Positions 8,484-17,725 of a DNA stretch of 64,000 bases are shown here, in pieces. The stretch covers positions 1 through 64,000 of the forward strand of contig JBFWMG010000010.1 of the NCBI GenBank assembly GCA_050251715.1, read 5' to 3'. Source of the stretch: JBFWMG01 sp050251715. GTDB taxonomy: Bacteria; Desulfobacterota; Desulfovibrionia; Desulfovibrionales; Desulfovibrionaceae. The position numbers were made by a program, and so were the translations under genes. The notes under the pieces are model-generated. The model was given only the letters and a program-made list of their open reading frames with translations. It made no database searches and had not been told where the DNA came from. Position 1 is the stretch's first letter. Each line of letters starts with the position of its first letter.

Positions 8484-11400
8484 ATGGCGGAACATGCACC
8501 GGTAGGGTCGATAGTCAGCATCAAGGGTGATGCATTCGCGGAGAGCGCGGACGGCATGCGGCACCTCGCCGTGGGCAGCCCGGTCTATGAAAACGACGTG
8601 CTGGTGACCAAGGCCGACGCCAATATCGAAGTCAAATTCGCCGACGACGGCGTGCTGTCCCAGGGCGCGGAAAGCCGCATCACCGTGGACTCCTACGTCT
8701 ACGACCCCACAGGCGGCTCGGGCTATCTGCTCAACATGGTGCAGGGATCCTTCCGCATGGTCACCGGCAAGATAGCCGAACAGAACCCGGACGGCGTCCA
8801 GCTCAAATCCCCCCTGGCCACCATCGGCATCCGGGGCACCACCACCCTGCATGAAATCCAACCCGGCGGCCAGGAGCGCCACGGCGCGGAAAACCTGACC
8901 GGAGGCCGCTCGCTGCTCGTCACCGACCAATTCGGCAATACCGCGGTCATCACCTTTGCCAACGGCATCATCGACTTCTCCCCCGGCCAGCCCATGGGCG
9001 GCGTGCGCACCATGACGCCCGCCGAACAGGAGCAATTCCGCGCTTCAGCCCCTTTGACCAGCCTGGGCGAACCCGCTCCCGACGACAATCCTGGCGACAA
9101 CCCCGAAGACAATCCCGAGGGCGGCGACGGCGAGGGTGAGGGCGACGGCACCGGAGAAGGCGAGGGAGAAGGCGAAGGCGAAGGCGAGGGAGAAGGCGAA
9201 GGCGAGGGAGAAGGCGAAGGAGAGGGAGACGGTGAAGGCGAGGGCGAGGGCACCGGAGAGGGAGAGGGCGACGGCACTGGAGAAGGGGATGGTACTGGCG
9301 AGGGCGACGGTACCGGAGAAGGAGAAGGCGACGGCACTGGCGAGGGAGAAGGTGACGGTACCGGAGAGGGAGAAGGCACCGGAGAAGGTGACGGTACCGG
9401 AGAAGGCGATGGCACCGGAGAAGGCGAGGGCACCGGAGAAGGTGACGCGGCCGGAGAAGGCGAAGGCGATGGGGCTGGAGAAGGCGATGCCGGGGGCGGT
9501 GTAGGAGACGGCGGCACTGCCGACGCGACGCCCGATGCCGGTGGAAGCGGGCTCCCCGACGCGGGAGGCGGCGAACAGGATGGCGGGTTGGACGGCGCCG
9601 GACTCGGCGATGGGGATGCCGGGGGCGTGGGCGATGCCGGGTTGAACACGGGTGCCAACCTGGGCGGCGATCTGACAGGCTTTACCGGCGGCGACAACCT
9701 GTTTGGCGGCGACGACCTGTTCGGGGACGCCTTCAGCATCATCGCCGGTGCCTTTTCGGAAGGGGATTTTGAGCAGAATCTGCTTGAGAGCCAACAATTG
9801 CTGGCGGACCTTGGCTACACCATCGAGGAACTCATCAACCCGGAAACCGAATTCGACGACCTGGACACCGAGGAGGAGATCCTCGCCTACCTGGCCACGG
9901 AGGGCTACTCCCTGGCCCAGGGCACGGACGGCGACGACCTGCTGTACGGCAATGATGACATGAACGCCATAGACGGCGGCGACGGCAACGACACCATCTA
10001 CGGTTACGGCGACGACGACGCCCTGGCCGGAGGCCTTGGCAGCGACTACATCGACGGCGGAGACGGAGACGACAACATCACCGGCGACGACGACATCGCG
10101 GGCAATGTGGGCGAGGGCGACGACACCCTGCTGGGCGGCGCGGGCGCGGACGAAATCAACGGCGGCGCAGGCAACGACTCCATCGACGGCGGCACGGGCG
10201 ACGATGACCTCATGGCCGGCGAAGGCAACGACACGGTGCTGGGCGGCGAGGGCAGCGACTACATCTACGGTGACAATGGCAGCAATTTCCTCGACGGCGA
10301 GAGCGGCATCGACTTCATCTGGGGCAGCGACGACGGCGCCGATACCATCCACGGCGGCGACGACGGGGACTACCTGTACGGCAGCGGCGGCGCGGACGTC
10401 ATCTATGGCGACGACGGCAACGACATCATCGACGGCGGCGGCGGCGACAACTACATCAACGGCGGCATCGGCAACGACGACATCGCCGGGGGCATGGACA
10501 ACGACGTCATCTACGGCGGCACTGGCAATGACGTGATCGACGGAGACGACGGAAACGACTTCATCTCCGGCGACGAGGACGCCGACTTTCTGGTGGACGG
10601 CCAAGGCTACGACACGGTGTACGGCGGCGCGGGCAACGACACCATCATGGCCTACACCCTGTCGGACGACACGCTCGACGGCGGCCTGGACACGGACTAC
10701 CTCATCCTGGCCAACGATGGCGGCGCGCAGACCCTGGACCTCGGCACGTCCACCACCATCACCGGCTTCGAGGCCGTGATCGGCACCATCTACCAGGATG
10801 AGATCACCGGCACCACGGGCGACGACTCCATCTGGGGCAGCGCCTTCAACTCCGGCACCACCGGCGATACGCTTTCGGGCGGCGACGGCAACGACTTTCT
10901 CTGGGGAAACCTGGCCCTGAACGACTCCATCGAAGGCGGCGTGGGCAACGATCTGCTCTATGGCGGCGGCGGCACCGATTCGAACAGCGGGGACACCATC
11001 AACGGCGGCGACGGCGACGACACCATCATGTCACCGGACATCACCGACCACATCGACGGCGGCATAGGCACGAACTTCGTGTCCTACGCCATCTCCCCCA
11101 TGGGCATGACGCTCAACGTGGACTCCACGTCCTTCACCAACATCCAGGGCTACATCGGCACGGAATACGGCGACACCATCGAAGGATCCACCCTGGTTGG
11201 CGAAACCATCCTCGGCATGGGCGGCGACGACATGCTGTACGGCAAAGAATACAACGACACCATAAGCGGCGGCGAGGACAACGACTACATCGACGGCGGC
11301 TCGGACGGCGACGTGCTGTTCGGCGACGCGGGCAACGACTACATGACCGGCGGCTTCGGCCAGGACACCCTGTTCGGCGACGCGGGCGACGACACGTTCT

Positions 11401-13562
11401 TCGGCAACAACTCGGACATGACCACGGGCGCCGAGGTCTACGACGGCGGCGACGGCGTGGACTGGTTCGTGATGGACTATTCCACCCACTGCTCCATCGA
11501 GGGCACCACGATAACCGGCGTGGAGAACGTGGTGTTCAGCGGCAGCGCCACCAACGCGGACTTCACCTTTGCGCAGTTCGCGGACGTGGAAAAGATAGGC
11601 GGCGTGGCCGCCACTGCCGAAACCCTGGATCTGGTGGGAACGTCCGGCGACGACGCCCTCGACCTGTCGGCCCTGGATACCACGTCCCTTGGCGGCTTTA
11701 CCGATACGGCCGACATCATCAGGATCGTGGGCGACCTGGGCAACGACACCATCGTCGGCAGCGATATCAAGGACTCCATTCTGGGCGGCGACGGCGGCGA
11801 CATCCTTTTCGGTGGCGCGGGCATCGACACCATGGACGCGGGTTTTGGCGCCGACGTGCTGCACGGCGGCGAGGGCAACGACTCCATGACCGGCAACGCG
11901 GGACAGGACACCCTGTTCGGCGACGCGGGCGACGACACCTTCTACGGCAACAACGCCGCCTGGACCACGGGCACGAGCGTGTATGACGGCGGCGACGGCG
12001 TGGACTGGTTCGTGACGGACGGCAGTCTGGACTGCAGCGCGCAAGGCACCACGTTTACCGGCGTGGAAAACATGGTGTTCGCAGGCGCCACCACGGCCAC
12101 GTTCACCTTTGCCCAGTTCGGGGGTGTGGAAAAGATCGGCGGTTTGGCCAGCACGGCCGAGACCCTGCAACTGGTGGGCACGACCGGCGACGACGCCCTC
12201 GACCTGTCGACCCTGGACGTTGTTTCTCTGGGCGGCTTGGCCGATGGAACCGACAGCATCCAAATATCCGGCGACATCGGAAACGACACCCTCTACGGCA
12301 GCGGCATCAACGACTCCATCGCGGGCGGCGACGGCGCGGACATCCTCGACGGAGGCAACGGCGCGGACACCCTGGACGGCGGCGCGGGCAACGACACCAT
12401 ATTCTCCCTGCACGACGGCGACTCGATCCTGGGCGGCACGGAAACCGACTACCTCTCCTTCGCCCACATGACCACGGGTGTGAATATCGACATCGGCACG
12501 GCCACCTCGTACACCGGGCTCGAAGGCTACATCGGGACGGGCTTCGACGACACCATCATCGGCACAAGCCCCGGCGAGACCATTCTCGGCGGCGACGGCA
12601 ACGACTCCTTAATCGGCGGCGCCGGCCTGGACACCCTCGACGGCGGCGAAGGCGACGACACCATCCACCTCAATGTGGGCGACCATGTGGGCGCCGAATA
12701 CTACTTCGGCGGCAATGGGGACGACCATCTGGACCTGTCCGAAACCACCGACCTCTCCACCTCGCAGATCACGGGCATCGAGCACCTGCATGTGGCGGCT
12801 AGCACCACGGCGACGATCTCCGTCGCAACGTTCGCCGACCTCACCGAGATCGACGGTGTGAACGGCACGGTGGAAACGGTGCTTATCGAAGGTACGGCCG
12901 GAGCGGACTATCTGGCCCTGCCAAGCCTCACCGTCACCGACTTCAGTGACGGCGACCTGATCAAGGTGGAAGGACTCGGCGGAAGCGACTCCATCGTGGG
13001 CACATCGTACGACGAATGGTTTGACGGTGGCGCGGACGGCGACCATCTGAGCGGCAACCTGGGCAACGACACCCTGATCGGCGGCGACGGCAACGACTCG
13101 CTGTACGGCGGCGCGGGCTTCGACTCCCTGATCTGCTCCTCGGGCAGCAACCAGCTGTTCGGCCTGGAGGATGGCGACACCCTGGTGGGCGGCACGGGGT
13201 CGGACACCCTGCACGGCGGCACAGGCGCGGACACCCTGACCGGCGACATCTCCGGCACCACGGGCGTGGACTACTTTGTGTACGACAGCCAGTCCGACGG
13301 GGGCGACACGATCACCGATTTCGCACACGGCACGGACTACCTCGTCTTTTCCTCCTCCGCCTTCGATGTGGGCACCGTGTTCGAGACCATTGCGAACTAC
13401 GACGGCACTGCCGCAAGCAGCGCCGGGGCGCATTTCGTCTACGACTCCGTCACCTCCGACCTGTACTACGATACGGACGGCAGCGGAGCCGGGGCAGGCA
13501 TACTCATCGCCCATTTCGACAGCGCCCCTGCCCTGGTCGATACGGACATCACCATCGTCTGA
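8484..13562 (+). CDS. Giant FecR-domain / Gly-Glu / RTX calcium-binding protein, probable type I secretion substrate
   Basis: 1692 residues, no Sec signal. Residues about 8-150 form a FecR-like domain ('VGSPVYENDVLVT', 'KSPLATIGIRGTTT'). Residues about 213-340 are almost pure Gly-Glu-Gly-Asp-Thr repeats. Residues about 480-1590 are RTX nonapeptides of the GGxGxDxLx type in several blocks, broken by longer beta-rich segments; two blocks around residues 930-1060 and 1120-1250 are near-duplicates. The C-terminus ('VDYFVYDSQSDGGDTITDF...') is the typical end of RTX proteins and carries the uncleaved type I secretion signal. It should be secreted or retained on the cell surface and fold on binding Ca2+. 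No ABC exporter, membrane-fusion protein or TolC gene lies nearby. AGGGGG precedes the ATG. Confidence 0.88.
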   Translation: MAEHAPVGSIVSIKGDAFAESADGMRHLAVGSPVYENDVLVTKADANIEVKFADDGVLSQGAESRITVDSYVYDPTGGSGYLLNMVQGSFRMVTGKIAEQNPDGVQLKSPLATIGIRGTTTLHEIQPGGQERHGAENLTGGRSLLVTDQFGNTAVITFANGIIDFSPGQPMGGVRTMTPAEQEQFRASAPLTSLGEPAPDDNPGDNPEDNPEGGDGEGEGDGTGEGEGEGEGEGEGEGEGEGEGEGEGDGEGEGEGTGEGEGDGTGEGDGTGEGDGTGEGEGDGTGEGEGDGTGEGEGTGEGDGTGEGDGTGEGEGTGEGDAAGEGEGDGAGEGDAGGGVGDGGTADATPDAGGSGLPDAGGGEQDGGLDGAGLGDGDAGGVGDAGLNTGANLGGDLTGFTGGDNLFGGDDLFGDAFSIIAGAFSEGDFEQNLLESQQLLADLGYTIEELINPETEFDDLDTEEEILAYLATEGYSLAQGTDGDDLLYGNDDMNAIDGGDGNDTIYGYGDDDALAGGLGSDYIDGGDGDDNITGDDDIAGNVGEGDDTLLGGAGADEINGGAGNDSIDGGTGDDDLMAGEGNDTVLGGEGSDYIYGDNGSNFLDGESGIDFIWGSDDGADTIHGGDDGDYLYGSGGADVIYGDDGNDIIDGGGGDNYINGGIGNDDIAGGMDNDVIYGGTGNDVIDGDDGNDFISGDEDADFLVDGQGYDTVYGGAGNDTIMAYTLSDDTLDGGLDTDYLILANDGGAQTLDLGTSTTITGFEAVIGTIYQDEITGTTGDDSIWGSAFNSGTTGDTLSGGDGNDFLWGNLALNDSIEGGVGNDLLYGGGGTDSNSGDTINGGDGDDTIMSPDITDHIDGGIGTNFVSYAISPMGMTLNVDSTSFTNIQGYIGTEYGDTIEGSTLVGETILGMGGDDMLYGKEYNDTISGGEDNDYIDGGSDGDVLFGDAGNDYMTGGFGQDTLFGDAGDDTFFGNNSDMTTGAEVYDGGDGVDWFVMDYSTHCSIEGTTITGVENVVFSGSATNADFTFAQFADVEKIGGVAATAETLDLVGTSGDDALDLSALDTTSLGGFTDTADIIRIVGDLGNDTIVGSDIKDSILGGDGGDILFGGAGIDTMDAGFGADVLHGGEGNDSMTGNAGQDTLFGDAGDDTFYGNNAAWTTGTSVYDGGDGVDWFVTDGSLDCSAQGTTFTGVENMVFAGATTATFTFAQFGGVEKIGGLASTAETLQLVGTTGDDALDLSTLDVVSLGGLADGTDSIQISGDIGNDTLYGSGINDSIAGGDGADILDGGNGADTLDGGAGNDTIFSLHDGDSILGGTETDYLSFAHMTTGVNIDIGTATSYTGLEGYIGTGFDDTIIGTSPGETILGGDGNDSLIGGAGLDTLDGGEGDDTIHLNVGDHVGAEYYFGGNGDDHLDLSETTDLSTSQITGIEHLHVAASTTATISVATFADLTEIDGVNGTVETVLIEGTAGADYLALPSLTVTDFSDGDLIKVEGLGGSDSIVGTSYDEWFDGGADGDHLSGNLGNDTLIGGDGNDSLYGGAGFDSLICSSGSNQLFGLEDGDTLVGGTGSDTLHGGTGADTLTGDISGTTGVDYFVYDSQSDGGDTITDFAHGTDYLVFSSSAFDVGTVFETIANYDGTAASSAGAHFVYDSVTSDLYYDTDGSGAGAGILIAHFDSAPALVDTDITIV
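9121..9495 (+). repeat. GEG/DGT low-complexity coding repeat
   Basis: Imperfect 6-nt and 18-nt units coding Gly-Glu and Gly-Asp-Gly-Thr-Gly-Glu form a highly acidic linker between the FecR domain and the RTX region. Such tracts change length by slippage. Confidence 0.9.
9916..13250 (+). repeat. RTX nonapeptide repeat region
   Basis: Tandem GGxGxDxLx-coding units (about 27 nt each) occur in clusters, for instance 10020-10560, 11220-11400, 11760-11940, 12290-12400 and 13020-13240. Segments near 11380-11740 and 11920-12290 are close duplicates at DNA level. Confidence 0.85.
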
Positions 13563-13616
13563 TCCGGCGCCGGGGTACCGCCAGCAATGGCGGCCCGGCC
13601 GCCATGCCCTGAAAAA

Positions 13617-13644
13617 AAGAAGCGCGCCCCGAGGCGCGCTTCTT
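13617..13644. terminator. Bidirectional terminator between the RTX gene and the pseudopilin gene
   Basis: The stem AAGAAGCGCGCC / GGCGCGCTTCTT with loop CCGA has an A-rich left flank and a T-rich right flank. It lies 55 nt after the RTX stop and 25 nt before the converging stop at 13669. Confidence 0.85.
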
Positions 13645-13668
13645 CATTTTCGTCCGGCACCCGCCGCA

Positions 13669-14268
13669 TCACCCGCGAAACTTCACGTACAGATCCACCG
13701 TGTCGCCCTGGCTGTTGGCGTACCCCACGTTCCCCCCCGATGGATCGCCGTCATCCTCCCGCTGGTCGTAATTCCTGGCCAGCCAGATGGGCGCGTCCGG
13801 CACCACAAAGTAATGCCCGCCCTGGGTTGGGGAAATGACGCTGCGGTCCAGCCACATGAAATAGACGCGGTGTTTCAGGAGAAGCGGCGTGGTGTTGGGA
13901 ATGACTCCGCTGGCGTGCAACTGGTCGAACACCCCCTGCACCTCGCCGGTTCCGGCGTCCACCCTGCCGTTGCCGTTGCCCCCCGCCACGCCGGGAGCAC
14001 CGCCGCTCCTGCAATCCCCAGGCAGGCATCCCCGGCTGTCCTGAAACACCAGTATCATCGTGGTGAGGTCATCGATCCGCTTGCGGGCATAGATGAGCTT
14101 GGCGCTGAACAGCGCCCCCTCGCCCGAGGACTGGCCGTAATCGTTGTCCTTGATGAGGTTCAGAATGACCAGCATGATGAGGGCGAACAACGCCAGGGCG
14201 AGCAACGCCTCCACAATGGTCATGCCCTGGGCGCGCCGCCTGCCCAAGACGAGCCTTACTCCCTGCAC
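13669..14268 (-). CDS. Type IV pilin-like (pseudopilin) protein
   Basis: I start at GTG 14268, preceded by GGGGAG. The product is 199 residues. A short basic leader ends in 'RRRAQG' and is followed by 'MTIVEALLALALFALIML', a class III signal with Glu at +5 for PilD-type cleavage after Gly. The mature part is soluble, with 'NGNGRVDAGTGEVQGVFDQL' and a C-terminal 'SQGDTVDLYVKFRG'. It looks like a minor pilin or a type II secretion-type pseudopilin. No assembly ATPase or secretin gene is in the window, so it depends on machinery elsewhere. It overlaps the end of the upstream sensor kinase gene by 13 nt. Confidence 0.75.
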   Translation of the reverse strand: MQGVRLVLGRRRAQGMTIVEALLALALFALIMLVILNLIKDNDYGQSSGEGALFSAKLIYARKRIDDLTTMILVFQDSRGCLPGDCRSGGAPGVAGGNGNGRVDAGTGEVQGVFDQLHASGVIPNTTPLLLKHRVYFMWLDRSVISPTQGGHYFVVPDAPIWLARNYDQREDDGDPSGGNVGYANSQGDTVDLYVKFRG

Positions 14269-16223
14269 CTGAGACTTCTCCCCTCGGCCACCGGCAGCGT
14301 GAACACAAAGGTCGATCCTGAACCGAGTATGGACTCCGCCCATATGGAACCGCCGTAGTGGGAGATGATCTGGCGGCAAATGGCAAGCCCAAGTCCCGTG
14401 CCCTTGGGTTGGCCGCTCAAGGTATCCCCCATGGACTGATGGAACATTTCAAAAATATTTTCTATCATTCCAGACGCTATTCCTTCACCCGTATCCTGCA
14501 CTTCCACACGCAGCACTTCCGGCGAGGCGCACGTGGCGCGCACGACCACCTTTCCGTGGGTCGTGAACTTGGCAGCGTTGTGCAGAAGATTAATCATGAC
14601 CTGTTCCAACTTGTCCCTGTCCATGAACACCGGGGGCAGTTTCTCCAGAATCTCGGTCCGCAGTTCCACGCTTCCCTTTTCCGTGAACTGCGCCGACACC
14701 GCGAGCACCGCGTCATAAATGACAGCCGCCGGATCGATCAACGCATCACGCCATTCCATGCGACCCGATTCGATCTTGTTCAGGTCGAGCACGTCATTTA
14801 TCAATCTGGTCAGGCGTTCTCCCTCGTACGCGATGATGCCCAGATTTTTCTGCATCTGCCCGTAGCGGCGGGCGTCCCCCTTGTCCTGCAACACGGGAAG
14901 CATGTGGCGCCTGAAATCACGCAGGGCGATTTTCGCGAATCCCATGATCGACGTGAGCGGCGTACGCAACTCGTGCGACACGCAGGAGAGAAAGCCCGAT
15001 TTCAAGGCATCGAGGGCGCGCAACTGCCTGTTCGCCTCCTCCAATTCCCGCGCCTTGGCCGACAGTTCGCTGGTGCGCTCCTCAACAAGGCGCTCCAGGT
15101 TCCTGGTCAACTGCACCACCTCGTCTTCCGCCTTCTTGCGCTCGGTCACATTCTCCAGCATACCATCGATATGCAGAAACTCGCCATCGGGACCGAAAAT
15201 GGCCCTGGCGTTGCAAGAGGCCCACATGATCCCCCCGTCCCGGCGCCGCATGGGAATGATGTACTGGGACACTTCGCCATGCTCGCGCAACAGGCGCACA
15301 TATTCATCGCGCTGCTCGGGGTTGACGAACAACTTCCTGGCGTTGTCGATCTGCCGCATGCATGATTCAACGGAGTCATACCCAAGCACCCTGGCCATGG
15401 TGGGGTTGGCGCCCAGAATACGCCCATCCGGTGTCGTCTGGTACATGCCTTCCACGGCATTTTCAAAAATGGAGCGGTATTTTTCTTCCGCCGCACGCAA
15501 GTTGGCGTTCATTTCATGCAGGGACTGCTCACGCGCCTTGACCTGGGCCGCCATCTCCATGAACCGCTGGGCGATGTCCGACAACTCGGCATACCCCATG
15601 GCCAGGTCGCCCTCGCCGTTAAAATCGCCCCTGGCCACGCTGTCCATTCCGGCGCGGAACACCTGCAGCGGACGGCGCAGCAACACGCGCAGCAACATGC
15701 CGGTCACCGTGGTCAGCATCACCAGCACGCCAAGCATGCTGCCCACCAGCACGGCGGCGATCTGCCACAACTGATTCTGATGACCACGCATGGAAAAGGC
15801 CAGATCGACCTTGCCGATAACGCCGTCGCCGTGGCGAACCCCCTGCGACCGCCTAATCGCGGGGTCGGGGTCGGTGCCACGGTTGAAGTCATACATCACC
15901 AGGCCGTCGGTTTCCGTGATGCGCAGGTACGCGAGATGCTCATTCTGGATGTACACATCGCCCAACGCCCTTATGCTGCGTTCGTCCACGTTCCACATGG
16001 GCACGGAAAGAATATCCGCGATGCGCTGTGCGGTTTCCTCGGCCTTGTCCACCATGTCCGCCCGCATGATCCGCGCCTGCCACACATACACGCCTGCGGA
16101 GAATATGCCGCCCAGACACGCCACCAACATCACGAGGCTCACAGTGAGATTGCGAGAGATCGACTGTCCCCACAGGCGTGGGAATCGGCCCTTGGCAGGA
16201 TGTTCGCCAGAAAATTCAACCAT
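14256..16223 (-). CDS. Membrane PAS-containing sensor histidine kinase
   Basis: Start uncertain; I take the ATG at 16223 (MVEFSGEH), about 20 residues ahead of the first membrane helix. The product is 655 residues. Order: first membrane helix (about 24-47), periplasmic sensor of about 110 residues, second helix ('AAVLVGSMLGVLVMLTTVTGML'), HAMP, PAS with PAC ('ENVTERKKAEDEV'), short coiled coil, HisKA with H-box 'CVSHELRTPLTSIMGF', and an HATPase with N, G1 ('VQDTGEGIA') and G2 ('GTGLGLAI') boxes. There is no receiver domain and no adjacent response regulator, so its partner must lie elsewhere. It shares a 13-nt overlap with the pseudopilin gene, hinting at co-expression. Confidence 0.85.
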   Translation of the reverse strand: MVEFSGEHPAKGRFPRLWGQSISRNLTVSLVMLVACLGGIFSAGVYVWQARIMRADMVDKAEETAQRIADILSVPMWNVDERSIRALGDVYIQNEHLAYLRITETDGLVMYDFNRGTDPDPAIRRSQGVRHGDGVIGKVDLAFSMRGHQNQLWQIAAVLVGSMLGVLVMLTTVTGMLLRVLLRRPLQVFRAGMDSVARGDFNGEGDLAMGYAELSDIAQRFMEMAAQVKAREQSLHEMNANLRAAEEKYRSIFENAVEGMYQTTPDGRILGANPTMARVLGYDSVESCMRQIDNARKLFVNPEQRDEYVRLLREHGEVSQYIIPMRRRDGGIMWASCNARAIFGPDGEFLHIDGMLENVTERKKAEDEVVQLTRNLERLVEERTSELSAKARELEEANRQLRALDALKSGFLSCVSHELRTPLTSIMGFAKIALRDFRRHMLPVLQDKGDARRYGQMQKNLGIIAYEGERLTRLINDVLDLNKIESGRMEWRDALIDPAAVIYDAVLAVSAQFTEKGSVELRTEILEKLPPVFMDRDKLEQVMINLLHNAAKFTTHGKVVVRATCASPEVLRVEVQDTGEGIASGMIENIFEMFHQSMGDTLSGQPKGTGLGLAICRQIISHYGGSIWAESILGSGSTFVFTLPVAEGRSLRCRE

Positions 16224-16458
16224 GATAGTCCATTGCAAAAAACCGTGCCAGGGAACGCTGCCGTACGGAACCATCCGCGCAACAGGCCGCCATCCCTGCG
16301 ATTCCATAGTGGCTGACAATTACCCAGCCATTGCCCCGTTGGCAAGTGAGCGCACCAGACGGCACGCGCCGCCAACGTTCAGGACGCCACCCATACCCGC
16401 CAAGGCGCACCACGCCCACATCCGCCAAGCCATCGCCGCACCATCGGCAAAGACAGCC

Positions 16459-17640
16459 TTACATGGCCGCGCGAAAAATCGCGGCGACCTCGCTTGCAGT
16501 GACCTCGCGGGGGTTGGTCAACATGCAGGGATCAGCCACCGCCTTGGCGGAAAGCTCCGCCAAATCCTCTTCGCGCACGCCCAGCGAAGAGAGCGGATTG
16601 ACGATGCCCACCCGTTTCTTCAGTTCGTGCACCGCGTCCACCACCGCCCCCCGCCCCTCATCGCCCCGCAAGCGTTCGGACGGCACGCCCATAGCGGCGC
16701 CTATCCGGAGGCAACGGTCCGGGCACGACTCGAAATTGAAATCCAGGACATACGGCAGCAGGATGGCGTTGCACTCCCCATGCGCCAGATCCAAGAACCC
16801 GCCCAGGCTGTGCGCCATGGCGTGCACCGCCCCCAGGATGGCGTTGGAAAAGGCGAGTCCGGCATGGAGGCTTGCCAGGGCCATGCGGCCGCGCAGTTCC
16901 ATGTCGTGGGGCGAGGCAATGGCCTGGGCCAGGTTGTCGGCCACCAACGTGATGGCGTTGAGCGCCAAAAGGTCCGTTGTTGGGGAACTCGCATTGGACA
17001 CGTACGCCTCGACCGCGTGGGTCAAGACGTCCATGCCCGTGCATGCGGTCAGGTAGCCATCCATGGTACCGGTCGCTTCCGGGTCGATGAGCGCCGCATC
17101 GGGTACCGCCGTCTTGCTCACGATGGCGATCTTCACCTTCCGTCCGGTATCATTGATGATGGCGAACTGGGAAACCTCCGCCCCCGTGCCGGCGGTCGTG
17201 GGAATGCAGATGAGCGGCGGCCCGGGTGAGGCCACCTTGTCCACGCCTTCGAATTCCAGCACATGGCGCCCGTTGGTGTGCACGACGCCGATGCCCTTGG
17301 CGCAATCCATGGGGCTGCCGCCGCCCACGGCCACGATGGCGTCGCAGCCCTCCTGGGCGTACACGGCGGCTCCGGCCATGACCTGGGCCGCGCGGGGATT
17401 GGGAGACACATCGGAAAAGACAACGGTTTCCACATCGGCGGCGTGCAGATTGGCAATGACCTTGCCTGCCCAGCCAGCGTCCAGGACGCCCGGATCCGTG
17501 ACCAGGAGCACGCGTTGCGCCTCGAAGTTGCGGGCAAACCGCCCCGCCAGCTCCCACGCCCCCACGCCAAAAACGAACTCAGGAGCCACAAACTTGCGCA
17601 ATTCAAGTACGTTTTCAGACACACTGTCCTCCAGCGCCAT
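16459..17640 (-). CDS. Iron-type (group III) alcohol dehydrogenase
   Basis: 393 residues, the usual length of Fe-dependent alcohol dehydrogenases (DhaT/AdhB/EutG kind). NAD-binding signature 'AVGGGSPMDCAKGIG' and 'CIPTTAGTGAEVS' are present. The metal ligands are all there: Asp and His in 'TGMDVLTHAVEAY', His in 'AVHAMAHSLGG' and His in 'LAHGECNAILLPYV'. It should interconvert an alcohol and an aldehyde with NAD(P)H in the cytoplasm. Alcohol oxidation is a common electron source for Desulfovibrio-type bacteria. It sits alone between sensor genes, with 85 nt to the GGDEF gene upstream, and could share its transcript. The exact substrate cannot be predicted. Confidence 0.9.
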   Translation of the reverse strand: MALEDSVSENVLELRKFVAPEFVFGVGAWELAGRFARNFEAQRVLLVTDPGVLDAGWAGKVIANLHAADVETVVFSDVSPNPRAAQVMAGAAVYAQEGCDAIVAVGGGSPMDCAKGIGVVHTNGRHVLEFEGVDKVASPGPPLICIPTTAGTGAEVSQFAIINDTGRKVKIAIVSKTAVPDAALIDPEATGTMDGYLTACTGMDVLTHAVEAYVSNASSPTTDLLALNAITLVADNLAQAIASPHDMELRGRMALASLHAGLAFSNAILGAVHAMAHSLGGFLDLAHGECNAILLPYVLDFNFESCPDRCLRIGAAMGVPSERLRGDEGRGAVVDAVHELKKRVGIVNPLSSLGVREEDLAELSAKAVADPCMLTNPREVTASEVAAIFRAAM

Positions 17641-17725
17641 AGGGTTGCCGCTTCCCGCAGTGGGGGGGGTGCATATGCAACGGGCAATGCGGGAGCCGGA
17701 GACCGCGCGTTCCCGTGTCCCGCCG

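Noticed and set aside
9121..9495. Repeat array that could be taken for CRISPR or a minisatellite
   Set aside because: The units are in frame, code Gly-Glu/Asp-Thr, have no unique spacers and belong to the RTX protein.
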